Below the pieces are notes generated by a model. The model was not told the DNA's origin, ran no database searches, and saw nothing but the letters and a program-made list of their open reading frames with translations. Source: Pseudomonas fluorescens (lineage in GTDB: Bacteria > Pseudomonadota > Gammaproteobacteria > Pseudomonadales > Pseudomonadaceae). Taken from it: a DNA stretch of 64,000 nt. The translations under genes were made by a program, and so were the position numbers. Numbering within the stretch: position 1 is the stretch's first letter; every line of letters starts with the position of its first letter. Positions 29,499 through 38,728 of the stretch are shown here, piece after piece. The DNA is taken from positions 186,001 through 250,000 of the forward strand of contig NZ_CABVHY010000005.1 of assembly GCF_902497875.1 (NCBI RefSeq), written 5' to 3'.

Positions 29499-30251
29499 AT
29501 GGCCAACAGATCCGTTGTACTCGATACCGAAACCACCGGCATGCCGGTGACCGACGGCCACCGGATTGTCGAGATCGGTTGCGTCGAGTTGATCGGTCGG
29601 CGCCTGACCGGTCGGCATTTCCATGTCTATCTGCAGCCGGACCGGGAAAGTGATGAAGGCGCCATTGGCGTACACGGCATCACCAACGAATTCCTGGTGG
29701 GAAAACCGCGGTTTGCTGAAGTGGCCGAAGAGTTCTTCGAATTCATCATGGGCGCACAGCTGATCATCCACAACGCGGCGTTCGACGTCGGCTTCATCAA
29801 CAATGAATTCGCCTTGATGGGGCGCAAGGATCGGGCTGATATCACTCAGCACTGCACGATCCTCGACACCCTGATGATGGCCCGTGAGCGCCATCCGGGG
29901 CAACGCAACAGCCTTGATGCCTTGTGCAAACGCTATGGCGTCGACAACTCCGGTCGTGAGCTGCACGGCGCCTTGCTCGACTCCGAGATCCTCGCCGACG
30001 TCTACCTGACCATGACCGGCGGCCAGACCAGCCTGTCCCTGGCTGGCAACGCCTCGGATGGCAACGGTTCGGGCGAAGGTTCGGGCAACCGGCCCAGCGA
30101 GATTCGCCGTCTGCCAGCCGATCGCCAGCCGACCCGGATCATTCGTGCCAGTGAAACCGACCTGGCCGAACACGTGGCGCGGATGGAAGCGATTGCCAAA
30201 TCTGCCGGCGCGCCAGCGCTTTGGGTGCAGCTGGCTGAGGCCAAGGGTTAA
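29499..30251 (+). CDS. dnaQ: DNA polymerase III epsilon subunit (proofreading exonuclease)
   Basis: 250 residues. DEDD exonuclease motifs: Exo I LDTETTGM (Asp9, Glu11), Exo II NAAFDVGFI, Exo III HGALLDSEILADVY. The linker region (~190-205) is Gly/Ser-rich. The C-terminal tail, which binds the alpha subunit in known epsilon proteins, follows. It proofreads replication as part of the polymerase core. Confidence 0.97.
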   Translation: MANRSVVLDTETTGMPVTDGHRIVEIGCVELIGRRLTGRHFHVYLQPDRESDEGAIGVHGITNEFLVGKPRFAEVAEEFFEFIMGAQLIIHNAAFDVGFINNEFALMGRKDRADITQHCTILDTLMMARERHPGQRNSLDALCKRYGVDNSGRELHGALLDSEILADVYLTMTGGQTSLSLAGNASDGNGSGEGSGNRPSEIRRLPADRQPTRIIRASETDLAEHVARMEAIAKSAGAPALWVQLAEAKG

Positions 30252-30255
30252 TCCA

Positions 30256-30421
30256 TTGTGGCGAGGGAGCTTGCCTGTGGCGAGGGGGCTTGCCCCCGCT
30301 CGGGTGCGCAGCAGCCGCAAACCTGTGAATGCGGTGTGCCTGACGAAATGTGATTGCAGGTTTTAGGGCCGCTTCGCGACCCAACGGGGCGGTGCGGCGT
30401 TCCGACAAGCCCCTCGCCACA
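30256..30421. repeat. Dispersed repeat with TGTGGCGAGGG arms, copy 1
   Basis: Left arm GTGGCGAGGG(A/G)GCTTGCC occurs twice in a row, followed by the shared core (CGGGTGCGCAGCAGCCGCAA ... TGCGGTGTGCCTGACGAAAT ... GGGCCGCTTCGCGACCCAACG), and ends with AAGCCCCTCGCCACAA. It is closely similar to 58761-58896. It lies between dnaQ and ldcA and may include or displace the ldcA promoter. Confidence 0.85.
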
Positions 30422-30488
30422 AGAGCCTCAACCCTCTACCCTGAGGTCATTGGCAGGCTGCGGTCTGCCCTCTCAGGACACCCGCCCC

Positions 30489-32744
30489 ATGTATAAAGAC
30501 TTGAAATTCCCCGTCCTTATCGTGCACCGCGACATCAAGGCTGACACCGTCGCCGGTGATCGGGTCCGCGGAATCGCCCGGGAGCTGGAGCAGGAAGGTT
30601 TCAGTATCGTTTCTGCGGTGGATTACACCGAGGGGCGGCTGGTGGCCTCGACTCACCACGGCCTGGCCTGCATGCTGATCGCCGCGGAGGACGCCAGGGA
30701 AAATACCCATCTACTGCAGAATATGGCCCAACTGATCCGCCTGGCGCGGGTGCGTGCGCCGAACCTGCCGATTTTCGCCCTGGGCGAGCAGGTGACCCTG
30801 GAAAACGCCCCGGCCGACGCCATGAGCGAGCTCAATCAGTTGCGCGGTATTCTCTATCTGTTCGAAGACACCGTGCCGTTCCTTGCCCGACAAGTGGCGC
30901 GAGCGGCGCGCAATTACCTTGATGGCCTGTTGCCGCCGTTTTTCAAGGCGCTGGTGCAACACACTGCCGATTCCAACTACTCCTGGCACACCCCCGGTCA
31001 CGGTGGTGGCGTGGCCTATCACAAGAGCCCGGTGGGGCAGGCGTTTCATCAGTTTTTCGGGGAAAACACCCTGCGTTCGGACTTGTCGGTCTCGGTGCCG
31101 GAGCTGGGCTCGCTGCTCGATCACACCGGTCCATTGGCTGAAGCCGAGGCCCGCGCGGCGCGCAATTTTGGCGCCGATCACACCTTTTTCGTGATCAACG
31201 GCACCTCGACCGCCAACAAGATCGTCTGGCATTCGATGGTCGGGCGTGACGACCTGGTGCTGGTAGACCGCAACTGCCACAAGTCGGTCCTGCACTCGAT
31301 CATCATGACGGGCGCGATTCCGCTGTACCTCTGCCCGGAGCGCAATGAGCTGGGCATTATCGGGCCGATTCCGCTGAGCGAATTCAGCCCCGAGTCGATC
31401 AAGGCCAAGATCGATGCCAGCCCGCTGACCAAGGGCCGACCACCCAGGGTCAAGCTGGCAGTGGTCACCAACTCCACCTACGACGGCCTGTGCTACAACG
31501 CCGAGCTGATCAAACAGACCCTGGGCAACAGCGTCGAGGTCTTGCACTTCGACGAGGCCTGGTACGCTTACGCGGCGTTTCACGAGTTCTTTGCCGGGCG
31601 TTACGGCATGGGCACTTCGCGCACCGCCGACAGCCCCCTGGTGTTCACCACCCACTCCACGCACAAACTCCTGGCGGCGTTCAGCCAGGCCTCGATGATT
31701 CACGTGCAGGACGGCGGCGCGCGACAACTGGACCGTGATCGGTTCAACGAAGCCTTCATGATGCATATCTCCACTTCACCGCAGTACAGCATCATCGCTT
31801 CGCTGGACGTTGCATCGGCAATGATGGAAGGGCCGGCGGGTCGTTCGCTGCTGCAGGAAATGTTCGATGAGGCACTGAGTTTTCGCCGGGCGCTGGCCAA
31901 TCTGCGTCAGCATATCGCCGCGGATGACTGGTGGTTTTCGATCTGGCAGCCGCCATCGGTCGAGGGGATCGACCGGGTTGTCACCGCTGACTGGCTGCTC
32001 GAGCCCGAGGCGGACTGGCATGGTTTCGGCGATATTGCCGAAGATTACGTCCTGCTCGATCCGATCAAGGTCACTCTGGTCATGCCCGGGCTGACCGCCG
32101 GCGGTGCCTTGAGCGAGTGCGGCATCCCGGCGGCGGTGGTCAGCAAATTCCTCTGGGAGCGCGGCCTGGTGGTCGAGAAGACCGGTCTGTATTCGTTTCT
32201 GGTGCTGTTCTCCATGGGTATCACCAAAGGCAAATGGAGCACGCTGCTCACCGAACTGCTGGAGTTCAAGCGCAGCTACGACGCCAACGTCAGCCTGGCG
32301 ACCTGCCTGCCGTGCGTGGCCAAACAGGATCTTGCACGCTATCAGGGCATGGGCCTGCGCGATCTGTGCGACCAGTTGCATGCCTGTTATCGCAGCAATG
32401 CCACGGCCAAACACCTCAAGCGCATGTACACAGTCCTGCCGGAGATTGCCATGAAACCGGCCGATGCCTACGATCAACTGGTACGTGGCGAGGTTGAAGC
32501 GGTGTCCATCGACGCCCTGCAGGGTCGGATCGCCGCGGTGATGCTGGTGCCGTATCCACCGGGCATCCCGCTGATCATGCCTGGCGAGCGCTTCACCGAG
32601 TCGACCCGTTCGATCATCGATTACCTGGCGTTCGCCCGCACCTTCGACAGCAGCTTTCCAGGCTTTGTCGCGGACGTGCATGGCTTGCAGCACGAAGACG
32701 AAGGCAATGGACGTTGCTACACCGTCGATTGCATCAAGGTTTGA
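30489..32744 (+). CDS. ldcA: Lysine decarboxylase, LdcA type (Orn/Lys/Arg decarboxylase family)
   Basis: 751 residues, the length I recall for P. aeruginosa LdcA, a PLP enzyme converting lysine to cadaverine. Domains: wing/response-regulator-like N-terminus (MYKDLKFPVLIVHRDIKADT), PLP-binding core with SWHTPGHGGG, the Schiff-base Lys393 in TTHSTHKLLAAFSQASMIH and HFDEAWYAYAAF, then the C-terminal domain. ATG 30489 has AGGA upstream. Arginine or ornithine specificity cannot be excluded from sequence alone. A GNAT gene follows 14 bp later and may be cotranscribed. Confidence 0.85.
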   Translation: MYKDLKFPVLIVHRDIKADTVAGDRVRGIARELEQEGFSIVSAVDYTEGRLVASTHHGLACMLIAAEDARENTHLLQNMAQLIRLARVRAPNLPIFALGEQVTLENAPADAMSELNQLRGILYLFEDTVPFLARQVARAARNYLDGLLPPFFKALVQHTADSNYSWHTPGHGGGVAYHKSPVGQAFHQFFGENTLRSDLSVSVPELGSLLDHTGPLAEAEARAARNFGADHTFFVINGTSTANKIVWHSMVGRDDLVLVDRNCHKSVLHSIIMTGAIPLYLCPERNELGIIGPIPLSEFSPESIKAKIDASPLTKGRPPRVKLAVVTNSTYDGLCYNAELIKQTLGNSVEVLHFDEAWYAYAAFHEFFAGRYGMGTSRTADSPLVFTTHSTHKLLAAFSQASMIHVQDGGARQLDRDRFNEAFMMHISTSPQYSIIASLDVASAMMEGPAGRSLLQEMFDEALSFRRALANLRQHIAADDWWFSIWQPPSVEGIDRVVTADWLLEPEADWHGFGDIAEDYVLLDPIKVTLVMPGLTAGGALSECGIPAAVVSKFLWERGLVVEKTGLYSFLVLFSMGITKGKWSTLLTELLEFKRSYDANVSLATCLPCVAKQDLARYQGMGLRDLCDQLHACYRSNATAKHLKRMYTVLPEIAMKPADAYDQLVRGEVEAVSIDALQGRIAAVMLVPYPPGIPLIMPGERFTESTRSIIDYLAFARTFDSSFPGFVADVHGLQHEDEGNGRCYTVDCIKV

Positions 32745-32758
32745 GGACGTTTCCTGCC

Positions 32759-33334
32759 ATGCAGCCAATGATTAATCCCAAATATCCCGGCTTGTCGGTG
32801 CGCGTGGCCGATGACGGCTTCGCGGCCTACATCTGGGGCAGCGATTTCAGTTTTGAGGTCAGTACCTACGCGGCGGCGCAGGTCGGTCTAAGCGTCGACC
32901 AATGGCCGGTGGAGAACATCGCGCCTTATCGCAAGTGTTACGGCATCGACCCGCAAGAGTTCAACAGTTACCACAACGCCGCCGACAGCGCTATTTTCAT
33001 GGCCTGGCTCGATGATCAGCCCGTGGGGCATGTGGTGGTCAGTACCAACTGGAACGGTTACGCCCATATCGATGAGCTGGCGGTGCATGCGCCGGCGCGT
33101 CGCCACGGGGTGGCCAAGGCGTTACTGGACGTCGCGCAGTTCTGGAGTCGCAAGAAGAAGTTGCCGGGCATCATGCTGGAAACCCAGAACAACAACCTGG
33201 GCGCCTGCCGGTTGTATGAACGCTGCGGTTATGTGATCGGTGGAATTGATCATCTGCGCTATCGGGGGATCGACCCGCATACCGCCGAGGTGGCGATTTT
33301 CTGGTATCGGTTGTTTGAAAACCCGCTGGATTAA
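32759..33334 (+). CDS. GNAT-family N-acetyltransferase
   Basis: 191 residues from ATG 32759; ATG 32768 (MINPKYPG) is an alternative. The acetyl-CoA-binding motif is RRHGVAKALLDVA, followed by LETQNNNLGACRLYERCGYV, typical of the streptothricin-acetyltransferase-like branch. It follows ldcA closely, so it might acetylate a polyamine or related product; this is inference. Confidence 0.83.
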   Translation: MQPMINPKYPGLSVRVADDGFAAYIWGSDFSFEVSTYAAAQVGLSVDQWPVENIAPYRKCYGIDPQEFNSYHNAADSAIFMAWLDDQPVGHVVVSTNWNGYAHIDELAVHAPARRHGVAKALLDVAQFWSRKKKLPGIMLETQNNNLGACRLYERCGYVIGGIDHLRYRGIDPHTAEVAIFWYRLFENPLD

Positions 33335-33342
33335 GCCGCTGT

Positions 33343-34236
33343 TCAACCCGCCAGCATCGCCGCGGCTTTCTCCGTGACAATCTCCAGCAGGGCCTGCAGG
33401 GCGGGCGAAGGCGTGCTGTTCTTGAGCGTGAGGGAATAGAGCGTGATCGGTACCGGCGGGGACAGTGGACACACATCCAGGCCACCGGCTCGTGCACCGA
33501 GGGCGGTAAAGGGGTCGACGATCGCCAGGCCTTCCCCGGCCTCGACCATGCTGCGCATCATCTGATGGGTCTGCACCCGGATCTGGATCACCGGGGCCGG
33601 GCGCAGGGCTTGCAGCTTGCTGTCGAGCATCACGCTCAGCGGGTCATGACCTTCCAGGCCAACCATTGACTGGCCGGCCAGCTCCTGCACGGAGAGGTAT
33701 TTTTGCTTGGGCTGCAGCCAGCCATGGGGCGCCAGCAGTTGCAGCTTGCCTTGAGCCAGCACTTCGCAGTTGAGGTCGCCGTGGTCGGGGTTGTGCAGGC
33801 TCAAGCCCAGGTCGCTTTCGCGCAACAGCAGGCTTTTGACGATCTCACGAGTGGGTTGGCTGGCGAGATTGCAGGGCGCATCGGGAAAATTTCGGCGCAG
33901 GTTGGCAATGCTTTGCGGCAGCAGTTGCTGCGCAAGCGGAGGGGTGCAGATGATCCGCAGCGGCGGCGCCTGATATTGCTTCAGACTGCTGGCCAGTCGC
34001 TGCACAGGTTCAAACGCCTCGTAGACTCGGGCGATCTCGACCTGCAGCTCTCGTGCCTCGCGGGTGGCTTGCAGCCGTCCGCGCACGCTGGCGAACAACA
34101 TGAAGCCGAGTTGATCCTCGGCGTCACGCAGAATCGCCTCGACTTCGGCCACCGGTAGTCGCAGCAACTCGCCGGCAGTGCCCAGATGACTGGTTTGCAG
34201 CAGCGCCTGGATCACTTCGATATGACGTAAACGCAT
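33343..34236 (-). CDS. LysR-family transcriptional regulator
   Basis: 297 residues. N-terminal HTH (MRLRHIEVIQALLQTSHLGTAGELLRLPVAEVEAILRDAEDQLGF) and a LysR effector domain (PPLRIICTPPLAQQLLPQSIANLRRNFPDA). It ends 8 bp after the GNAT stop (convergent). The HTH is slightly divergent from consensus (no SAVS-type recognition helix), yet the overall fold is clear. Target unknown. Confidence 0.85.
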   Translation of the reverse strand: MRLRHIEVIQALLQTSHLGTAGELLRLPVAEVEAILRDAEDQLGFMLFASVRGRLQATREARELQVEIARVYEAFEPVQRLASSLKQYQAPPLRIICTPPLAQQLLPQSIANLRRNFPDAPCNLASQPTREIVKSLLLRESDLGLSLHNPDHGDLNCEVLAQGKLQLLAPHGWLQPKQKYLSVQELAGQSMVGLEGHDPLSVMLDSKLQALRPAPVIQIRVQTHQMMRSMVEAGEGLAIVDPFTALGARAGGLDVCPLSPPVPITLYSLTLKNSTPSPALQALLEIVTEKAAAMLAG

Positions 34237-34324
34237 GCGTGAAGTCCATGTCCAGCGGGTGAGGGATTCATTGACTGAATCCTAACCCAAGTCCGCGCAT
34301 ATGACTTCAGCTCATAACACGGGG

Positions 34325-34561
34325 TTATGAGGCGATGTAGGTTTCGGGTTCGCGAGTGATCGTGACGCCCGACTGCTTCAACTGAAACTCGTTATCATTC
34401 AGTTTGTCGACCCGATCACCAATGGCCAGGCGATAGGAGGTAACAGGCGCCGAGCCGGCCAGGCCATCTGGCGACGGGGTGGATTCCTGGAACTCATGCA
34501 CCGAATAGACACGGCCTTCCGCGTCTCTTGCATGGAATTGTCCAACGAGTACTGCTGCCAT
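34325..34561 (-). CDS. Conserved small hypothetical protein
   Basis: 78 residues, no signal peptide or transmembrane segment. Beta-rich pattern (VLVGQFHARDAEGRVYSVHEFQE...YRLAIGDRVDKLNDNEFQL) resembles small Pseudomonas proteins of unknown function. AGAGG lies upstream of ATG 34561. Divergent from the flavin reductase gene. Confidence 0.6.
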   Translation of the reverse strand: MAAVLVGQFHARDAEGRVYSVHEFQESTPSPDGLAGSAPVTSYRLAIGDRVDKLNDNEFQLKQSGVTITREPETYIAS

Positions 34562-34629
34562 CTGCTTAGAACCTCTGGAGATAAATCACTCAATTTGCGG
34601 CTCTGTAGACCGTAATTGGGCGCGGTAAG

Positions 34630-34645
34630 TTTTCCTACAGGAAAA
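34630..34645. promoter_or_regulatory. Near-perfect palindrome in divergent promoter region
   Basis: TTTTCCTACAGGAAAA: two 7-bp arms with a 2-base spacer. It is placed between the divergent starts at 34561 and 34747, a plausible operator position. No regulator identified. Confidence 0.4.
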
Positions 34646-34746
34646 ATATAGTCATGAACACCGATTCCGTGAAGCGGGCCGGTTGTGATGCCGCCCGAAT
34701 CATCTATAACTACAGGCACCTAAAGCCAGATAGTCGGGAATCCTCA

Positions 34747-35304
34747 ATGAGCAACGTCTACACGATTGCAGTGTTGGTCGGCAGTTTGAGAAAACAGTCG
34801 ATCAACCGCAAGGTCGCAATGGCATTGGCAGAACTGGCGCCGGCCAATCTTAAACTGAACATCATCGAGATTGGTGATTTGCCGCTCTACAACGAAGACA
34901 TTGATGCCGCACCGCCGGCAGCCTACAGCACTTTCAGACAACAAGTGAGCTCATCCGACGCGGTGTTGTTCGTGACCCCGGAATACAACCGCTCGGTGCC
35001 CGGTGTTTTGAAGAACGCGATTGACGTCGGTTCCCGCCCTTATGGCAAAAGTGCCTGGAGCGGAAAACCCGGCGCAGTGATCAGCGCGTCACCGGGAGCG
35101 ATCGGCGGATTTGGTGCCAACCACCACCTGCGCCAGTCATTGGTCTTCCTCGATGTGCCGTGCATGCAGCAACCCGAAACCTATCTAGGTGGTGCCGGCT
35201 CCGCGTTCGACGACGCGGGCAAGCCTTCCGAGGCTATCCAGCCGATCTTGCAGAAATTTATCAATGCCTACGGGGCCTGGGTCGAGCAGCACAAGAAGGT
35301 CTGA
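34747..35304 (+). CDS. NADPH-dependent FMN reductase (ChrR/chromate-reductase-like)
   Basis: 185 residues, flavodoxin-like. FMN-phosphate loop VGSLRKQSINRKVA, then FVTPEYNRSVPGVLKNAIDVGSRPYGKSAW, the defining motif of this reductase family. It probably reduces quinones or chromate and protects against oxidative stress. ATG 34747 preferred over the upstream open frame to 34654. It converges on the TetR gene, with a GCCAGCGCTGGC hairpin between. Confidence 0.9.
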   Translation: MSNVYTIAVLVGSLRKQSINRKVAMALAELAPANLKLNIIEIGDLPLYNEDIDAAPPAAYSTFRQQVSSSDAVLFVTPEYNRSVPGVLKNAIDVGSRPYGKSAWSGKPGAVISASPGAIGGFGANHHLRQSLVFLDVPCMQQPETYLGGAGSAFDDAGKPSEAIQPILQKFINAYGAWVEQHKKV

Positions 35305-35329
35305 AGCCTGCGGCGCCAGCGCTGGCGGG

Positions 35330-36019
35330 CTACCCGGCGCTGGTCAGTCGCTCACAGATCATTGCTTCGAGTTCTGTCAGCCAGGCGGCTGTTTGCGCGG
35401 CAGGGGACTGCAGGGTGATGCCGTAGCGACGGCCGCCCCAGGCCATGATCAGCCAGGCATCGATACTTGTCGCTGAAGGTTTTTCCGGCAGATCGCTGCA
35501 GACAGCAAAGGCTTCATGCCATTTGCGCGAGAGTTCCTGGAACACCCGGTGATGATGCTTGGGCTCGGCGATCTGGTGTTCGAGCATCAGCAGTTCATAG
35601 TCGAGCAAGGGCTGTTGGGCGTCGGCCGGGTCATAGCCCAGGCGCAGCAAACGGTTGATCCGGGTTCGCCAGTCGAGGTCGCTGGGCCGTATGACCTGCT
35701 CATCCAGGCGTTGCAGCAGTTGTTCAACGCAATGTCGGACATAACCTGAGAGCAACGCCTCTTTGCTGGGGAAATAGTCGTAAAGCGTACCGATTGCAAC
35801 CCCGGCTTCCAGCGCCACTGAGCGAGTGGTCAACCCCGACCAGCCATCGCGCCGCCAAATCCGAACAAAGGCTTCGTAAATCGCCTCGACGGTGAAGATT
35901 GCCCGCGCCTGAGTGGGCCGTTTCAGCGGCTTGGCCCGGGGTTCAGGGTGGACGCAGTGCTCCTGGAGTTTCCGAACCCGTTCTTCATCGGCTACCACTA
36001 CTCTGGTGCGACTCGCCAC
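35330..36019 (-). CDS. TetR-family transcriptional regulator
   Basis: The HTH (FTVEAIYEAFVRIWRRDGWSGLTTRSVALEAGVAIGTLYDYFPSKEAL) is unmistakable and is followed by a helical ligand domain. The N-terminus is uncertain: the frame's furthest start is GTG 36019, which gives about 40 residues before the HTH and leaves only 24 bp to the divergent DUF2855 start at 36044. A start at one of the GTG/GTA-rich codons downstream is plausible. It likely represses the adjacent DUF2855 gene. Confidence 0.82.
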   Translation of the reverse strand: MASRTRVVVADEERVRKLQEHCVHPEPRAKPLKRPTQARAIFTVEAIYEAFVRIWRRDGWSGLTTRSVALEAGVAIGTLYDYFPSKEALLSGYVRHCVEQLLQRLDEQVIRPSDLDWRTRINRLLRLGYDPADAQQPLLDYELLMLEHQIAEPKHHHRVFQELSRKWHEAFAVCSDLPEKPSATSIDAWLIMAWGGRRYGITLQSPAAQTAAWLTELEAMICERLTSAG

Positions 36020-36043
36020 TATCTACGCAGCAGGAGCCTGGAA

Positions 36044-37147
36044 ATGCAAAGTTTGAGCACGGTAACACGGCTGATCACCCGCAAGAATGCTCTGGACCAG
36101 AGTCGTATCGAACAGCAGCAGCGCAGCCTGATTCCGGCTGCCGGCGAGGCGATTCTGAAAATCGATCGCTGCGCACTGACTACCAATAACATCACCTATG
36201 CCGCCTATGGTGATTCGATGAACTACTGGGGTTTCTTTCCGACGGGGCTCTCGGAGTGGGGCCATATACCGACCTGGGGTTTTGCCGATGTGGTTGCCTC
36301 GACTATCGATGGGGTTGAGGTGGGAGAGCGGTTCTATGGCTATTTTCCGTTGGCCAGCCATGTCTGGATGCGTCCCGAACGGGTCAGCGAGCGCGGCTTT
36401 TATGACGCCGCCGAGCATCGTCAGGCACTGACTTCGGCCTATAACCAGTACACCCGATGCAGTTGGGATCAGTACTACAGTCCGGCCACCGAAAATTTGC
36501 AGATCCTGCTCAAACCGCTGTTTTTGACTTCGTCGATGCTCGCGGACTTCCTGCAGGACAACCAGTTCTTCGGTGCGACCCGGCTGGTGTTTTCCAGTGC
36601 TTCGAGCAAGACCGCTTATGGCACTGCCGTATGTCTGGAAGGGCTGCCCGGGCTTGAACGAGTAGCCCTCACTTCTGCGGGTAATAAAGGCTTTGTCGAA
36701 GGGCTTGGGTGTTATGAACGGACCGTTTCCTATGCCGAGCTGGACCTTCTGGAGAAAGACCGGCCGACGTTGTACGTGGATTTTTCCGGCGACCTGAAGC
36801 TGCGTGATCAAGTGCATCAGCACTTTGCCGGGCAGTTGCGCTACAGCTGCTTCGCCGGCTCGGCGCAAAGCACCGATGAGGCGCAGTTGAGTGCCATTGA
36901 AGGCCCGCAGCCGGTGTTCTTCTTCGCACCGATCCAGATTCGCAAACGCAATGCCGATTGGGGGCCAGAGCGGGTCAGCCAGCATATTGGCGAGGGATTG
37001 CAGCGGTTTTATCAGCAGGTGACCGCGCCCTCGAATCCGTTGCTGGAAGTGGTGGTCAGTGAAGGGCTGGAGGCGGCGCAGGATGTCATTTCCCGCCTGT
37101 TCCATGGTCAGGTGCCTCCGGTTGAGGGGCATGTGATCCGCCTTTGA
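36044..37147 (+). CDS. DUF2855-family protein
   Basis: 367 residues with a good RBS (CAGGAG, 7 bases before ATG 36044). The sequence resembles medium-chain alcohol dehydrogenase/quinone-reductase-like proteins in outline: N-terminal GroES-like part (ALTTNNITYAAYGDSMNYWGFFP) and a nucleotide-fold-like region (GATRLVFSSASSKTAYGTAVCL). This fits DUF2855, whose activity is unknown. Divergent from a TetR regulator. No zinc-ligand pattern is evident. Confidence 0.78.
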   Translation: MQSLSTVTRLITRKNALDQSRIEQQQRSLIPAAGEAILKIDRCALTTNNITYAAYGDSMNYWGFFPTGLSEWGHIPTWGFADVVASTIDGVEVGERFYGYFPLASHVWMRPERVSERGFYDAAEHRQALTSAYNQYTRCSWDQYYSPATENLQILLKPLFLTSSMLADFLQDNQFFGATRLVFSSASSKTAYGTAVCLEGLPGLERVALTSAGNKGFVEGLGCYERTVSYAELDLLEKDRPTLYVDFSGDLKLRDQVHQHFAGQLRYSCFAGSAQSTDEAQLSAIEGPQPVFFFAPIQIRKRNADWGPERVSQHIGEGLQRFYQQVTAPSNPLLEVVVSEGLEAAQDVISRLFHGQVPPVEGHVIRL

Positions 37148-37170
37148 GGTGAATGGCCGCTTCGCGGTTC

Positions 37171-37267
37171 GCGGGTCAAGCCCGCTCCCACATGAGATCC
37201 AGATCCGCCCACTATAGTGTGATCGACTCGAAACCTGTGGGAGCGAACTTGCTCGCTCCCACAATGG
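37171..37267. repeat. Two REP sequences (GTGGGAGCGA family)
   Basis: GCGGGTCAAGCCCGCTCCCA at 37171 and CCTGTGGGAGCGAACTTGCT plus CGCTCCCACA at 37234, in opposite orientation about 40 bases apart. Downstream of DUF2855 and upstream of arsB. Confidence 0.75.
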
Positions 37268-37299
37268 TCAGTCACGAATGAACCCTGCCTGGAAATCCC

Positions 37300-37340
37300 C
37301 GCTTTACTGAATATACGAAAATCCATATATTTCGCGCTCG
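37300..37340. promoter_or_regulatory. AT-rich imperfect dyad upstream of arsB
   Basis: GAATATACGAAAATCCATAT followed by ATTTC forms an imperfect inverted repeat in otherwise GC-rich DNA, about 105 bp before arsB. It resembles the AT-rich operators of ars operons. It could be an ArsR-type site left from a larger operon; this is a guess from position and composition. Confidence 0.3.
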
Positions 37341-37435
37341 CTGCATCGAGCTACTTGCCCTCTGTCAGTTCGACTGTCTTGCCCGTGCCGATCAACTCAA
37401 ATGACCACTTTTGAATTTACGAAGGCTGTTTTTGC

Positions 37436-38728
37436 ATGCTTATAGCGTCGCTGATTTTCCTGCTGACCATTACTCTGGTGATCTGGCAGCCCAAAGGCCT
37501 GGGGGTTGGCTGGAGTGCGGTGTTCGGCGCGGTGCTGGCATTGCTCTCTGGCGTGGTACAGCTGAGCGATATTCCATTGGTGTGGCAGATCATCTGGAAT
37601 GCCACTGGAACCTTCGTCGCGTTGATTATCATCAGCCTGTTGCTGGATGAGGCCGGGTTCTTTGCCTGGGCCGCCTTGCATGTCGCCCGCTGGGGGCGCG
37701 GCAGTGGGCGCAGGTTGTTTGCGTTTATGGTGTTGCTGGGGGCGCTGGTATCGGCCTTGTTTGCTAACGACGGCGCGGCGTTGATCCTCACTCCCATCGT
37801 TATTTCAATGCTGCTGGCCCTGCGCTTTTCTCCGACGGCTACCCTGGCGTTCGTGATGGGCGCCGGGTTTATCGCCGATACCGCGAGCCTGCCGTTGGTG
37901 GTTTCGAACCTGGTGAACATTGTTTCAGCGGACTTTTTCAAGATCGGTTTCAACCAGTACGCGGCGGTGATGGTGCCGGTCAACCTGGTCAGCGTGGCGG
38001 CAACCCTGGGTATGCTGATGTGGTTTTTCCGTCGCGACATTCCTCGCAGTTACGACCCGCAGCAGCTTGAACAACCGGAGCACGCGATTCACGACAAGCC
38101 GACGTTTATCGCCGGTTGGTGGGTGCTGATGATTTTGCTGGCGGGTTGCTTCGCCCTGGAGCCGTTGGGGATTCCCATCAGCGCCATCTCGGCGGTTTGC
38201 GCGGCCTTGCTGCTGGCAATTGCTGCCCACGGGCACAAGATTTCCACCCGCAAGGTGCTGAAAGAGGCGCCGTGGCAGATCGTGATTTTCTCGCTGGGCA
38301 TGTACCTGGTGGTCTATGGGCTGCGCAATGCCGGGTTGACCGGGCACATCGCCGGGCTGCTGGACTGGTTTGCCGGCTACGGCATCTGGGGCGCGGCCAT
38401 GGGCACCGGCCTGCTGACGGCGTTGCTTTCCTCGATCATGAACAACCTGCCGACGGTGCTGATCGGCGCGTTGTCCATCGATGCCAGCCAGGCCGTTGGC
38501 GTGGTAAAGGAGGCGATGATCTATGCCAACGTCATCGGCAGTGACCTGGGACCGAAAATCACTCCGATTGGCAGCCTGGCAACCTTGCTCTGGTTGCATG
38601 TACTGGCGCGCAAGGACATCCAGATCGGCTGGGGCTATTACTTCAAGGTCGGGATAGTGCTGACGGTGCCGGTGCTGCTGGTGACATTGGCGGCGTTGGC
38701 GGTGCGGTTGTCGGTGGGTCTACCCTGA
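37436..38728 (+). CDS. arsB: Arsenite efflux pump ArsB
   Basis: 430 residues and about 12 hydrophobic segments, closely matching the E. coli ArsB pattern: [77 protein letters not shown] and [22 protein letters not shown]. It extrudes arsenite or antimonite across the inner membrane. No arsR, arsC or arsH adjoins it, so it is an orphan within this window. Its 3' end overlaps the convergent DUF1853 gene by 9 bp. Confidence 0.95.
   Translation: MLIASLIFLLTITLVIWQPKGLGVGWSAVFGAVLALLSGVVQLSDIPLVWQIIWNATGTFVALIIISLLLDEAGFFAWAALHVARWGRGSGRRLFAFMVLLGALVSALFANDGAALILTPIVISMLLALRFSPTATLAFVMGAGFIADTASLPLVVSNLVNIVSADFFKIGFNQYAAVMVPVNLVSVAATLGMLMWFFRRDIPRSYDPQQLEQPEHAIHDKPTFIAGWWVLMILLAGCFALEPLGIPISAISAVCAALLLAIAAHGHKISTRKVLKEAPWQIVIFSLGMYLVVYGLRNAGLTGHIAGLLDWFAGYGIWGAAMGTGLLTALLSSIMNNLPTVLIGALSIDASQAVGVVKEAMIYANVIGSDLGPKITPIGSLATLLWLHVLARKDIQIGWGYYFKVGIVLTVPVLLVTLAALAVRLSVGLP

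Noticed and set aside
37401..37445. 14-codon ORF before arsB as a leader peptide
   Set aside because: No RBS evidence and no hairpin-attenuation pattern; probably chance.
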